64,000 nt of DNA from Longimicrobiales bacterium. Its GTDB lineage: Bacteria > Gemmatimonadota > Gemmatimonadetes > Longimicrobiales > Gaopeijiaceae. The stretch covers positions 1 to 64,000 of the forward strand of contig JANQDZ010000067.1 in the NCBI GenBank assembly GCA_028278645.1. The letters are read 5' to 3'. Shown here piece by piece: positions 18,035 through 27,252 of the stretch. The notes beneath the pieces are model-generated. The model saw only the letters and a list, made by a program, of their open reading frames with translations, was not told where the DNA came from and searched no databases. The translations under genes and the position numbers were made by a program. How positions within the stretch are numbered: position 1 is the first letter of the stretch; each line of letters opens with the position of its first letter.

Positions 18035-19328
18035 CCTCCTCCTCCAACAACCGAACCGGATCTTCGTCTTTTAATTCTCGGATTCTCTGGTAGGGTCCGG
18101 CGACAACGGTGTCCCCCACCTGGATCCCCGAGATCACCTCGAAATACTCCTGGCCCGTGATGCCGATCTCCACAGGAGTGAAGTACGCCAAACCTTCACG
18201 CACGATGAAGACGCCTTCAATATCCTGGGCCTGCTGACTTCTGGCGACCGGGCCTTCCGGTCTCTGCTCCTGTTGAACGTTCGACGGTTGTTCGTCGAGC
18301 TCCGCTCCGCCGGAGACCGAATCCCCTTCCGGTTCCCTCACCGTCAGGGAGATGATGGGAATGGAGGCCACCCCCGTCCGGGTCGCCGTGATGATGTCGG
18401 CCGTGGCGGACAGGTCAGGGCGCAGCTGGAGCCCGGGATCGTCAAGCGTGATCACCACCTCGAAATCGATGGCTGCCGTCTGGCCGGTCCCCGCGGTCTG
18501 TGAGGGAGGGCGGATAGCGCTGTTTCCGATTTCCGTGACCCTACCGCTGAACGTCCGATCTGGAAATGCGTCGAGCTCGAGGATCGCGCTGTCCCCCAGG
18601 GCGATTTCGGGGACGTCCGTCTCGTCGACCTCCATGACAGCTTCCACGACCGAAAGATCACTGATGGTGAGGATGAGGCTCCCGGGGTTGTTCATGGTAC
18701 CCAGCACGACCGTCTCGCCGGCTTCCACGTTCAACCGTGTGACTTTCCCGGACATGGGCGCCGTGATGATGGTCTTCGCCAGCTGGTCCTGAGATTCCTC
18801 CAACGCAGCGTCTGCCTGGGACACCCCGAACTCGGCGGCCTCAAAAAGGGCCTGGGCGACTTCGAGGTTCGTGGCTGCGTCCTCTACCTGCTGCCGGCTC
18901 ACCAGCGTGGAATCACGAGCCCATAGGGATGCCATCCGAGTGTTGTCCCGGTCCGACCGAAGGAGGTTGGCCCGCTGTTGGGCCGCCTGGGCTCGAGCCT
19001 GGGAAAGTGTGGCTTGGGCCCTGGACACCGCGGCCTCCAGCTGACTGGGATCGATTCGAAGAAGAACCGTGCCTTCGGTGACGTCATCGCCTTCTTCGAC
19101 ATTCAGCTCGATGATGCGTCCCATGACGTCGGCGCTGATGTCCACGGCCCGTCTTGCCCGCACGTTCCCGCTGGCGGTGACGGTCGCTACCAGGTCCCGA
19201 TTCTGTACCTCCTCCATCCGGACCTCCAGGCCTCGTCCGTTCCCGCCTTGGAGGATGCTGATGACCGTGGCCGAGCCCAGCACCAGAACCAGAGCGACGC
19301 CAACGATAATCTTCCCGCGTTTGGTCAT
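18006..19328 (-). CDS. Periplasmic adaptor (HlyD/MacA-type membrane fusion protein)
   Basis: The 440-residue protein has an N-terminal membrane anchor (IIVGVALVLVLGSATVISI). Split biotinyl-lipoyl halves (TASGNVRARRAVDISADVMG ... VLLRIDPSQLEAA, and ITAPMSGKVTRLNVEAGE) flank a long coiled-coil hairpin (about residues 95-180). A beta-barrel and membrane-proximal domain follow. It bridges the inner-membrane permeases to the TolC-like channel encoded just upstream. Confidence 0.9.
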   Translation of the reverse strand: MTKRGKIIVGVALVLVLGSATVISILQGGNGRGLEVRMEEVQNRDLVATVTASGNVRARRAVDISADVMGRIIELNVEEGDDVTEGTVLLRIDPSQLEAAVSRAQATLSQARAQAAQQRANLLRSDRDNTRMASLWARDSTLVSRQQVEDAATNLEVAQALFEAAEFGVSQADAALEESQDQLAKTIITAPMSGKVTRLNVEAGETVVLGTMNNPGSLILTISDLSVVEAVMEVDETDVPEIALGDSAILELDAFPDRTFSGRVTEIGNSAIRPPSQTAGTGQTAAIDFEVVITLDDPGLQLRPDLSATADIITATRTGVASIPIISLTVREPEGDSVSGGAELDEQPSNVQQEQRPEGPVARSQQAQDIEGVFIVREGLAYFTPVEIGITGQEYFEVISGIQVGDTVVAGPYQRIRELKDEDPVRLLEEEVGEGSQSGP

Positions 19329-19352
19329 GAATCTATGCCTTTCCGGACTGCC

Positions 19353-20864
19353 TTACGGGGTCCGAAGAGATGTCCCGACTACGTTTTCAAGACTCGCCAA
19401 CGCATCGTGATACGCAAAAATGGCGGCGATTCGATCCCGATCGGCTCCCGCCTTCACGGTTTCGGCTTCGACAAGCTCAAGAAAGGTAGCTAATCCCAGG
19501 CGATACCGTTCCTGGGCCAGCCGGAGCTGCTCATCGGCCCAGACCTGGTTCTCCTCCTCGATCAGTGCCGCCTCATAGGCCGTGTTCAGGGTTGCCAGTC
19601 CGCTGGCGATATCGGCCTTGAGGGCCAGCTCCGAGTTCCTGAGTTGATACTGGATGTCGTCCTCTGCTATACGGGCAGCTTCCAGATCCCGTTGGCGTCG
19701 CCGGCCCTGAAAGATAGGGATGCTGATGGAGAAAGACGCCGACGGAGGTTGCCGAACGAAGTCGAAGGGGAACGAGTTGTTCTGGTTGATCACAGCCTGC
19801 CGTTCGGCTTCCGTGAAGAGGAACTGGGAGCAGTCCGTTGGGGGCAGAGGATCCGCAAGCCGGGAATAGAGGTCGTTGGTGGCCTCGCAGTTGGCGATCC
19901 TCCCGAGGGCCGCCCCTTGAGCTTGGGCCACCAGGAAATCCGGATTTGATGCCTCACGGGCAAACCCGCTGGTCCCGGCCGTGAGTGACAGCGTTGGGAA
20001 GTACGCGGACCGGGCCATCTTCACCGAATATTCTTGGACCTTCTGAGAAGCCCGGAGGCTCCGGAGGGAGGGGTTCCTCTCAAGAGCCAAGGAGACCAGC
20101 TCCGATTCCCTCCATCGAGGTTCGGCCAACGCGAAGTCGGTGACCAGTGAGAACCCGTCCTGGGGATCCAGCCCCATGGCCTGAGCCAAGCGGAACTTCC
20201 CTGTTCGAACCGCATTCTCGCTCACCAAGACCTGGACCCTTGCACGGCCCACCGCCACCTCGGCCTGCCGGGTGTCCAGAGGCGTCCCGGACCCCACCTC
20301 CAACTGCCCCTCTGCAAGCCTCAGATTGCCCTCTGCCCGTTCCAGCTCCTGTTGGGCTACCGAGAGGGCTTCCTCCTGCCGAAGGACCTCCAGGTAGGCC
20401 TGGGTGACCTGGAACACCACCCCGGCTTCGCTGGCTTCTCCCTGGGCCACTTGGGCATCCCGATCTGCCTTTGCCTGGGGGAGGGCCAGGAGTACACGCC
20501 CATCAAGAGTGTACGAGAGGCCCAGGCTGTAAGATGAAAAGTAGTAGGACGGTTGGTTTCCGAACCCCAATTCGGTCAGGGTCACGCTTCCTACCTGACG
20601 CTCACCGGATCCCTGCCAGGAGAAGCTTGAGCTGGCGCTGGCCGAAGGAATCAAGGCTCCGTAGGCGGCCTTGATGTTCCAGTCAGCGATCTCGGTGTTG
20701 TTGAGCTCGGCCTGGTGCAAAGGACTGAACCGGTTGGCGATCTGAACAGCCTCTTCCAAGGAGAGCGCTTCCGGAATCAACTGCTGGCCGAGGACGGGCG
20801 AATCAGCCCAAGAAACAAAAAGGAGGGCTGCTAGAAGCGCCCCCGAATATCGATGGGTCGTCAC
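19353..20864 (-). CDS. TolC-family outer-membrane channel
   Basis: The 503-residue product starts at GTG 20864, with AAGGAG 7 bases upstream; the frame extending to 21005 has no supporting signal. A signal peptide (GALLAALLFVSWADSPVLGQ) precedes two OEP repeats with long alternating coiled-coil helices (LSLEEAVQIANRFSPLHQAE; RYRLGLATFLELVEAETVKA). It is the first gene of the four-gene export operon. A stem-loop (TGCGAAA/TTTCGCA at 20889-20923, with an inner GGGCGCG/CGCGCCC-type helix) lies in the leader. Confidence 0.92.
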   Translation of the reverse strand: MTTHRYSGALLAALLFVSWADSPVLGQQLIPEALSLEEAVQIANRFSPLHQAELNNTEIADWNIKAAYGALIPSASASSSFSWQGSGERQVGSVTLTELGFGNQPSYYFSSYSLGLSYTLDGRVLLALPQAKADRDAQVAQGEASEAGVVFQVTQAYLEVLRQEEALSVAQQELERAEGNLRLAEGQLEVGSGTPLDTRQAEVAVGRARVQVLVSENAVRTGKFRLAQAMGLDPQDGFSLVTDFALAEPRWRESELVSLALERNPSLRSLRASQKVQEYSVKMARSAYFPTLSLTAGTSGFAREASNPDFLVAQAQGAALGRIANCEATNDLYSRLADPLPPTDCSQFLFTEAERQAVINQNNSFPFDFVRQPPSASFSISIPIFQGRRRQRDLEAARIAEDDIQYQLRNSELALKADIASGLATLNTAYEAALIEEENQVWADEQLRLAQERYRLGLATFLELVEAETVKAGADRDRIAAIFAYHDALASLENVVGTSLRTP

Positions 20865-21087
20865 AGCGGTACTCCTTAGAAAGAGCGATGCGAAACGGGC
20901 GCGACCGCGCCCCACCTTTCGCAAACCCTTCTGACGGTAGGGGGACGTGAGAACACATGGTCGGAGAACTCTACGGCCTGCCGAAGGCCACGGTTTCATC
21001 GGCATATCCTATTCCAATCGGGTTCCGCTCATCAGGGATGATACGAAGCCCGTGCAATGTGTCTTCAATGGGGAGGATTGGGGATGG

Positions 21088-21789
21088 TCAACCGAGAGAT
21101 TCTCTTTCAGCCGTATACCCCTGGGAAGGGATCTCGAGGCGGAGAATCCGGCCCTGGTTGTCGAACCAAATGTCCCGGGACGAGTTGCCCCCTTCGAGGT
21201 GGAACCGGCGAGCGTCGGGCACCAGGATTCCCCCGACCCGTATCTCCTCCCGGCCGACCAGGGAGAGAGTCATTCGGCTTTGCTGGCCACCGCGCGGGGC
21301 AAGGATACTCAGTGACACGGCGGGCCCGTTTTCCAGGAATGGATTGAGTAGGTAATGGTGATGGACGACGCCTTGATCGAGGAGGATGGAACCGGGTCCT
21401 GCCCGGAACTCTCTGAGCTGTTCGCCGGACGCCGAAACGGTCCGGACCAGGTATCGGTCCCCCGGAACGCGTACGGAGATGTCCGTGGCCTCCGTCCCGG
21501 TCACCCTGATCTGATACTCGGAAACATCGAGGGTAGCGCCTTGGACATCCATGGCCGGAGCCAGGCCGATGGCACCGGTTGCCAGCTCCAGATCCACGGT
21601 CCCAGTGAGGAAGAACCGGCCTTGTTGGCTCGGTCCGATCTGCCGAATCGAGAACTCTTCCCGGCCCACCTCCTCACCGTTCAGGTAGATCCGGAACGCG
21701 TTTTCGTCCACGACCACATTCTGGCCGTAGGCCCCCAAGGGAAGCAGGGTCAGCAAGAGTGTGGTTGTTGCCAACGTGCGATGTTTCAT
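21088..21789 (-). CDS. Secreted protein of unknown function
   Basis: The 233-residue protein has a clear signal peptide (MKHRTLATTTLLLTLLPLGAYGQ). The mature part is predicted mostly beta, with segments such as FRIYLNGEEVGREEFSIRQ and FYLEGGN-type strands, somewhat like periplasmic lipid- or polysaccharide-associated beta proteins. I cannot assign a family. It is upstream of and parallel to the TolC operon, separated by 223 bases. Confidence 0.75.
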   Translation of the reverse strand: MKHRTLATTTLLLTLLPLGAYGQNVVVDENAFRIYLNGEEVGREEFSIRQIGPSQQGRFFLTGTVDLELATGAIGLAPAMDVQGATLDVSEYQIRVTGTEATDISVRVPGDRYLVRTVSASGEQLREFRAGPGSILLDQGVVHHHYLLNPFLENGPAVSLSILAPRGGQQSRMTLSLVGREEIRVGGILVPDARRFHLEGGNSSRDIWFDNQGRILRLEIPSQGYTAERESLG

Positions 21790-21843
21790 GAGGCAGCGTT
21801 CCTCTTTGGGTGTACCTCTCCTTTACCTCCTGTTGGTACCCTT

Positions 21844-22659
21844 TCAGTCACTGGAGGGTTCGCGAAACTGACTGTTCCCGCTGGGCCCTTCGGACGAAGG
21901 AACGTCCACGGAAAGGATCTCTGCGAGCGATTCTACGTATCGATAAAAGATGGCTTCTCCTTTCGACGCTGAAGCTCGAGAGGGAAACCCCAGAGTACCC
22001 CTGGATCCTGGCGGGGGTGTGGCAACCCTTCCCTGGGCATATCTTCGGTAGGTCCTGGGGTCGGGCACGACGTCTGCTGCCTGGCCGATCCTCACCAGGT
22101 TCGGGGCCAGATACAACATCAGGGATGTTTCCAGCTCCCCGCCATGTTCTGAAAGGGGCGAAGCTTCGAGGAGATTGCCTACGTCGATGGTAAAAATGTT
22201 CACCACCGTTGTGGTGGAGGAGGAGGTCATCGCCATGAGCAGGGCATCCAGATGAGGCTCGTGCTGGTACGCGGTCAGGAGGATGAACTCCTGAATCCCA
22301 TGGTCCTCCCATTTCGCCAGCAGTTCGTTCAAAGCCCTGTGAAGTGTTTTCCGCTGGATGCCTGTGGACCCGGCATAGGACTCCTTCCCCGGGTTCCAGA
22401 CACCATATTCGAAACTTGGTGCCAGGAGAATCCTGGACCTTCTGGATACTTCCTGAGCCACCCTCTCGACGATGAAGGTATTGGTGCCCAAAGGGAGATG
22501 GGGCCCGTGTTGAACGAGGGCACCAACGGGGAGAATGAGGCGCGGATCGGTGGCCAAGATCCGTCCTACTTCGGGCCAAGGCAGGTGGCCAAGGGACCAT
22601 GACGGATCGAGACTCCCACGTGCCGCTTTCCCCGAGTAGAACTCTGGCTCAGTCCTCAT
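21844..22659 (-). CDS. Creatininase-family amidohydrolase
   Basis: The 271-residue product starts at ATG 22659. The family signature ILPVGALVQHGPHLPLGTNTF provides metal ligands (in place of the usual E/DQHG), followed by YGVWNPGKESYAGSTGI, TAYQHEPHLDAL and EHGGELETSLML. The fold is the metal-dependent creatininase/MftE group. Upstream frame to 22938 has no support. Its 5' end overlaps the divergent sensor-kinase gene by about 60 bases, which is unusual; if the start is later, no good initiation codon is visible. The substrate is unknown. Confidence 0.85.
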   Translation of the reverse strand: MRTEPEFYSGKAARGSLDPSWSLGHLPWPEVGRILATDPRLILPVGALVQHGPHLPLGTNTFIVERVAQEVSRRSRILLAPSFEYGVWNPGKESYAGSTGIQRKTLHRALNELLAKWEDHGIQEFILLTAYQHEPHLDALLMAMTSSSTTTVVNIFTIDVGNLLEASPLSEHGGELETSLMLYLAPNLVRIGQAADVVPDPRTYRRYAQGRVATPPPGSRGTLGFPSRASASKGEAIFYRYVESLAEILSVDVPSSEGPSGNSQFREPSSD

Positions 22660-25600
22660 GGCATATCCTCTGGGCGGGTGTTCTGGGCCTGGCCGCGTGG
22701 ACCCGTTGGCCCGTTCCCTGGTGGCTCCTGATACCGGCAGGATGCTTCCTGCTCTGGGCGCTCCGGTCCAGACCGAGGAGGCGCCTCCAGGCGGTTGCCG
22801 CTCTATCCCTCCTGGCTGGGACAGTATTGGGCTTCGCGGCCCAAAGCCAGCTGCGGCCACCCGGTCCCGAGGAAGACAGCCTCTGGACTCGGGAGGCCGA
22901 CCGGGTGGGGGAGGATCTGACCCAGCGGTTCGAAGCACTCCTGGAGTCGGGGGATCGGGCCGTCCAGGAGGCGACGGCCCTCATGGCTGGCCCCGTCGCC
23001 ACCGACCTCCAGGGGGGGCTTTCCCGGATTCGCCGGCGGTGGAGTGTGTCCGCGCTGGCGATCTACGATGAAGAGGGGCAGCCACTGGCTTGGGTGGGGA
23101 TCCATCGAGGAAAGATGCCGGACGCAATTCGTAGGGCGGAAGCTCCCTACTCATTCGCAGGGGGACCCCTGTTCCGGTACCTCTACTTTACTACGACTCT
23201 GCGGGATGGCAGAGGCACGGCCGTAGCCGCGATCCTCCTCCAGGCAAACCTTCCGGCGGGGCTGGAGGGATCGGGTTTCGCCTCCCGTTTCGGGCGTGAA
23301 ACCGGGATTCCCGTCGAAATCCTTCCCCCTCAACGCGCGGTCCCTGAGCGGGTGGTCCTGGAACTGGAATGGGCCGAAGAACCGCTTCTCAGCGTAGAGA
23401 TGTCCGACCTGACTCCCGAGGAGCTCTGGGAGTCCCGGGTCCGGTTCTGGGTAAGGTTCGTAGGCCTCACGGCTTTGGTGGCCTGGGGCCTACTGGTTGT
23501 TGGGTCCAGGGGGTTTTCGGGGCACGGTCCTGGGGTAGCGGTTTCGTTGGTAGGGCTAGCTCTTCTCCTACCCGCTCACCACCTGGCTCCGGGGATCGCC
23601 CTTACCTCCCCGGCCCAATTCCTTCTTCCCGGCCCCTTCGAGGTGAGCCTCGGGCAGGTTCTGGCTTTTCTGGTGGGCCTCGGGGTGCTTTGCGGCCTTC
23701 TCCCCCTCCGGAGGTGGAGGAGGGCGAGGCCCCTTTTGGTGGGCGGGGCCCTGGCGGTGGCTTTTCCGTTGTCCGAAGCGTTCATGCGGGCTGGTCCCTC
23801 CGCCGCCCTCCTCTCAAGCGGTCCCGAGGGGTTCTTCCCATACCAGCTCGCTCTCGGGCTCCTCTTGGGACTGGTGGCGTACCTCGCCCTCAGCCTCAGC
23901 GGATGGGATAGGAAGAAGCCCACGAGCCTTCCGTTATTGGCGGCTGGATCGATCCTCGCCCTGGCCCTCTCGTTCATTCTGGCCCTTCAAGCCCGCTCCG
24001 GTCCAGGCATTCCTTCTTTTGCCCTGGCCGCATTTGCTGTGGCTGGGTACCTGATGGCGCTGGGCATGCGCGGGAAGATCCGAGGTAGCTACACTCTCAT
24101 ATGGGTCATGGCAGCTCTCCTCGGGGCGAGTGCGGCCCTTCCTGCTGCTTGGGGCACCCAAATCCAGGCTCGAATGGGGGAAGCCGAGGCTCAGCTGGGG
24201 GACCTTGGAGCCGAGGCGGATCCCTACCTGGAGTTCCGACTCCACGAGATGGCGGAAGCGGCCGATTCCCTGGACGCCTACTTCGCTTCCCCGGTGGAGC
24301 TCCTCTTCGAGATCTGGGCTTCTACCGGCACACACGGTGACCCCCTTCCCATGTGGATCACACTGTGGTCCCCCGGAGACCTTCCGCAGGAGAACCTCTC
24401 CATGGGAGTCCACGGTCCTCGGCCACTGGAGGTGGACGACCACCTGGACGAAGCCCGGGGGGAAGGCAGGCCTGTAATCCGGCATTTGGAGTTGGAGGAC
24501 GCACGGTATGTCCTCCTCGTCCCCTTGGATGGGGATCGGGTCCTTTCAGCCTGCGTCCCGCCCCTGGGATCGACTGCCATCTCCTCGGCCCTCGGACCCA
24601 TCTTCGCGGCCATGGGCCAGCCCGGGGTGGGCCCGCTGAGCCTGGTTCCGGTCCGGTCCACCCAGGGGTTAGGAGGGGAAGGGGTAGTGGAATGGGACCG
24701 TGGAGAAGAGGGGTGGCGAGGAAACACTCTCCTCCGATTCGGCGACGGTGGGTATCTCGCCCGGCAGGCCGTGTCTCTCCCCAGACCCATCAACCTCTTG
24801 GCGAGGGGGACGCTTGCCCTGGTCCTCGATCTTTTGCTTCTCCTGGCTGTTTGGGGCCTCGGTAGGGCCATGGCCAGGGGCCGGGATATCCGGCCACGGG
24901 ACGCCTTCAGGATCCTCGGAAGTTTTCGGGCTCGGGTCACCTTTGCCCTGTTCGGGTTTTTCTTCCTCTCCATCGCAATCTTCGGAACCCTGGCGTTCAG
25001 GACCCTGTCCGGTGCCGCCGAAAGGACGGCCTCCGCAATCGCGGAACGGTTGGTGGAGGATGGAGCCTTGGGCTACCTGGACGTGTCGGGCCAGATGGAG
25101 CTCCTGGCACAGGAGGTTGGTGCGGACCTGCTGGAGTACAGGAACGGGGAGCTCATCGAAGGGTCGGCCGAAGAGTTGGTGGAGCTGGGGCTGTATGAGG
25201 GATGGGTGCCGGAGCCCATTTTCCGGACGCTTGAGGACCAAGCGGACGTCAGGGGTACCCACCAGGCCTCCTTGGCCCGGTGGGAGTACGTCATGGCCTT
25301 CCGGCGCCTCCCCGATGGGGACATCCTTGGGACACCCGTCCCGGTGGAGGCCGGTGCTACGGCTCTCCGACGGCAGGAGGTGGCAGACCTATTGGGCTTC
25401 GCCATCGTCCTCGGGGCCGCCCTCTCCTTGGCTTTGGCGTTCCTGGTCGGAGGAACCCTCACCCGGCCCATCGAAACCCTCCAAGTTGCCTCCGAACGGG
25501 TTGGATCGGGGAATCTGAAAGTCCGCCTTCCGGCCGACCGCAGTGACGAGTTCGGATCGGTGTTCAGTGCGTTCAACAGGATGGTCTTGGGGATCCGCCG

Positions 25601-26672
25601 AGCACGCCGTGCCCTCCTCAGGACCACCCGCCGAACGCAGGCCATCGTGGAAGAAGCGGCCACCGGGGTCGTGGCCCTGGATTCCTCCGGGCTGGTAACG
25701 CTGGTTAATCCGAGGGCGGAGGCCCTCCTAAAGGAGGAGATCCAACCCGGAGAGCCTCTGCCGGGGAGGGAAGGGGAGGCGAAAGAACTCACCCGGTGGG
25801 TGGACCTCTACTTTCGAGATGGTCTCAGGGAAGCCACCACCGAGCTCCAGATGGGGAGGCGACGAATCCGAGTGAGGGCCCGGCGGGTGACGGGAGAGGA
25901 CCCCTTCGCAGGCGCCGTTCTGAGCTTGGAGGACGTCACCGACGAGCTCCGGACCGAGAGGATTCTGGCCTGGGGTGAGATGGCCCAGCAGGTGGCCCAC
26001 GAAGTGAAGAACCCTCTCACCCCCATCAAGCTCAGCGTGCAGCACCTGCAAAGAGCCTGGGAAGACCGGCGGGCGGACTTCGGGGATATCCTGGGAAAAA
26101 ACGTCGGCGTGATTCTCCGGGAGATCGAACACCTTGCTGCCATCGCCAAGAGCTTCTCCCGATTCGGGGCGCCAAAAGCGGCCGGGGAGGTGCCCCTGGA
26201 GGCCGTTGACGTCCGGGCGGTGACCGGAGAAGTCATGAATCTGTACAGGGGCGGGGAAGGAGCTCTGGAGTTCGAGTCCGCAGTGTCGGGCGAGATACCC
26301 TTGGTCCAGGGCAGGGAAACAGAGCTTCGGGAAGTCCTCATCAATCTCCTGGAGAATTCCCGAACGGCCATTCCCGAGGAAGGGAAAGTGGTCATCGACG
26401 CCGAGCGCACCACCCAGGGAGTGGAGATCACCGTTCGTGATAGCGGTAAAGGGATATCTCCAGATCTGCTGCCACGGATCTTCGAGCCCCATTTCTCGAC
26501 GCGATCCACCGGCACGGGCCTGGGTTTGGCCATCGTCCGGCGATTGGTGGAATCGTGGGGAGGGAGCGTGACGGCCGAAAGCAGGGAAGGCGAAGGAACC
26601 GAGGTCCGGATTCTGGTTCGGCCATGGGGTGAAAGCGCTGGCGACGGCGACGGAACGGAGGCGGAGGAATGA
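22599..26672 (+). CDS. Large NtrY-like membrane sensor histidine kinase
   Basis: The product is 1357 residues. The N-terminus has several membrane helices, an extracytoplasmic region (about 90-280), a second helix cluster (about 285-500), another sensor region, and a final helix pair near 780-940. The HAMP domain is at about 955-1005 (RPIETLQVASERVGSGNLKVRL) and a PAS-like domain at about 1010-1100. The HisKA H-box AHEVKNPLTPIKLSVQHL is at about 1130, as in NtrY. HATPase has LINLLENSRTAI, RDSGKGIS and STGTGLGLAIV. No response regulator is adjacent. It is longer than typical NtrY (about 750) because of the extra N-terminal membrane modules. Confidence 0.92.
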   Translation: MTDRDSHVPLSPSRTLAQSSWHILWAGVLGLAAWTRWPVPWWLLIPAGCFLLWALRSRPRRRLQAVAALSLLAGTVLGFAAQSQLRPPGPEEDSLWTREADRVGEDLTQRFEALLESGDRAVQEATALMAGPVATDLQGGLSRIRRRWSVSALAIYDEEGQPLAWVGIHRGKMPDAIRRAEAPYSFAGGPLFRYLYFTTTLRDGRGTAVAAILLQANLPAGLEGSGFASRFGRETGIPVEILPPQRAVPERVVLELEWAEEPLLSVEMSDLTPEELWESRVRFWVRFVGLTALVAWGLLVVGSRGFSGHGPGVAVSLVGLALLLPAHHLAPGIALTSPAQFLLPGPFEVSLGQVLAFLVGLGVLCGLLPLRRWRRARPLLVGGALAVAFPLSEAFMRAGPSAALLSSGPEGFFPYQLALGLLLGLVAYLALSLSGWDRKKPTSLPLLAAGSILALALSFILALQARSGPGIPSFALAAFAVAGYLMALGMRGKIRGSYTLIWVMAALLGASAALPAAWGTQIQARMGEAEAQLGDLGAEADPYLEFRLHEMAEAADSLDAYFASPVELLFEIWASTGTHGDPLPMWITLWSPGDLPQENLSMGVHGPRPLEVDDHLDEARGEGRPVIRHLELEDARYVLLVPLDGDRVLSACVPPLGSTAISSALGPIFAAMGQPGVGPLSLVPVRSTQGLGGEGVVEWDRGEEGWRGNTLLRFGDGGYLARQAVSLPRPINLLARGTLALVLDLLLLLAVWGLGRAMARGRDIRPRDAFRILGSFRARVTFALFGFFFLSIAIFGTLAFRTLSGAAERTASAIAERLVEDGALGYLDVSGQMELLAQEVGADLLEYRNGELIEGSAEELVELGLYEGWVPEPIFRTLEDQADVRGTHQASLARWEYVMAFRRLPDGDILGTPVPVEAGATALRRQEVADLLGFAIVLGAALSLALAFLVGGTLTRPIETLQVASERVGSGNLKVRLPADRSDEFGSVFSAFNRMVLGIRRARRALLRTTRRTQAIVEEAATGVVALDSSGLVTLVNPRAEALLKEEIQPGEPLPGREGEAKELTRWVDLYFRDGLREATTELQMGRRRIRVRARRVTGEDPFAGAVLSLEDVTDELRTERILAWGEMAQQVAHEVKNPLTPIKLSVQHLQRAWEDRRADFGDILGKNVGVILREIEHLAAIAKSFSRFGAPKAAGEVPLEAVDVRAVTGEVMNLYRGGEGALEFESAVSGEIPLVQGRETELREVLINLLENSRTAIPEEGKVVIDAERTTQGVEITVRDSGKGISPDLLPRIFEPHFSTRSTGTGLGLAIVRRLVESWGGSVTAESREGEGTEVRILVRPWGESAGDGDGTEAEE

Positions 26673-26676
26673 TTCC

Positions 26677-27198
26677 TTGGAGTTGAGGGATTGGATGGTG
26701 GATCGGGAGGAGCGGATCGCGGCCCTTTGGCTGGCTCGCCTGCGCTCCAGGGAGGGACAATCCGGTGACGGGAGGGACGGCCTCCTGGGGTTTCTCCTGT
26801 CGAGCCTCGTGGTATTCCTGTCCAGGTGCCTCGGAGGAAAGAAGGACCTGGGCGAGGAGGTCTGGCACCAAGCCACCTATCTCTACGGTTCGCTTGCCCT
26901 CAGGCGGGCCCTTTCAGCCGGGGAGGTGGTGGAGGAGCTCGGGATCCTCAGGGAGATTCTGCTCAAGCTTCTGTTGAAGAATCCGGCAGATAGCTGGGAA
27001 AGCCGGTCGTTCCAGCGGGACCTGCTGACGTTGAACCGGCTCTTGGATCAAGGCGTCGTCAGGGCCAGCGTGGCCTATGTCGACGATCTGTTCTTCGCCC
27101 ACCTTCAGGGATCCGGGATTCCGGAAGGCGTAACCCCGGATCTGGTGGAAGAAACCCGACGTCAGTTGGAAGGACTCAGAGCCGATCTGGACGGCTGA
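26677..27198 (+). CDS. RsbRD-N-like regulatory protein (tentative)
   Basis: The 173-residue helical protein starts at TTG 26677, with GGAGG 9 bases upstream inside the end of the kinase gene. The pattern EERIAALWLARLRS ... LLGFLLSSLVVFLS ... RRALSAGEVVEELGILREILLKLL resembles the RsbRD N-terminal globin-like sensor domain found in stressosome and signalling proteins. It follows the kinase by four bases and is probably co-expressed, so it may modulate or sense for that pathway. The family call is tentative. Confidence 0.6.
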   Translation: MELRDWMVDREERIAALWLARLRSREGQSGDGRDGLLGFLLSSLVVFLSRCLGGKKDLGEEVWHQATYLYGSLALRRALSAGEVVEELGILREILLKLLLKNPADSWESRSFQRDLLTLNRLLDQGVVRASVAYVDDLFFAHLQGSGIPEGVTPDLVEETRRQLEGLRADLDG

Positions 27199-27252
27199 AC
27201 CGCACTTTCCCGGGTGATCCGGTTTTGAACCGGCACCAGGAGTGAAGTTTGG

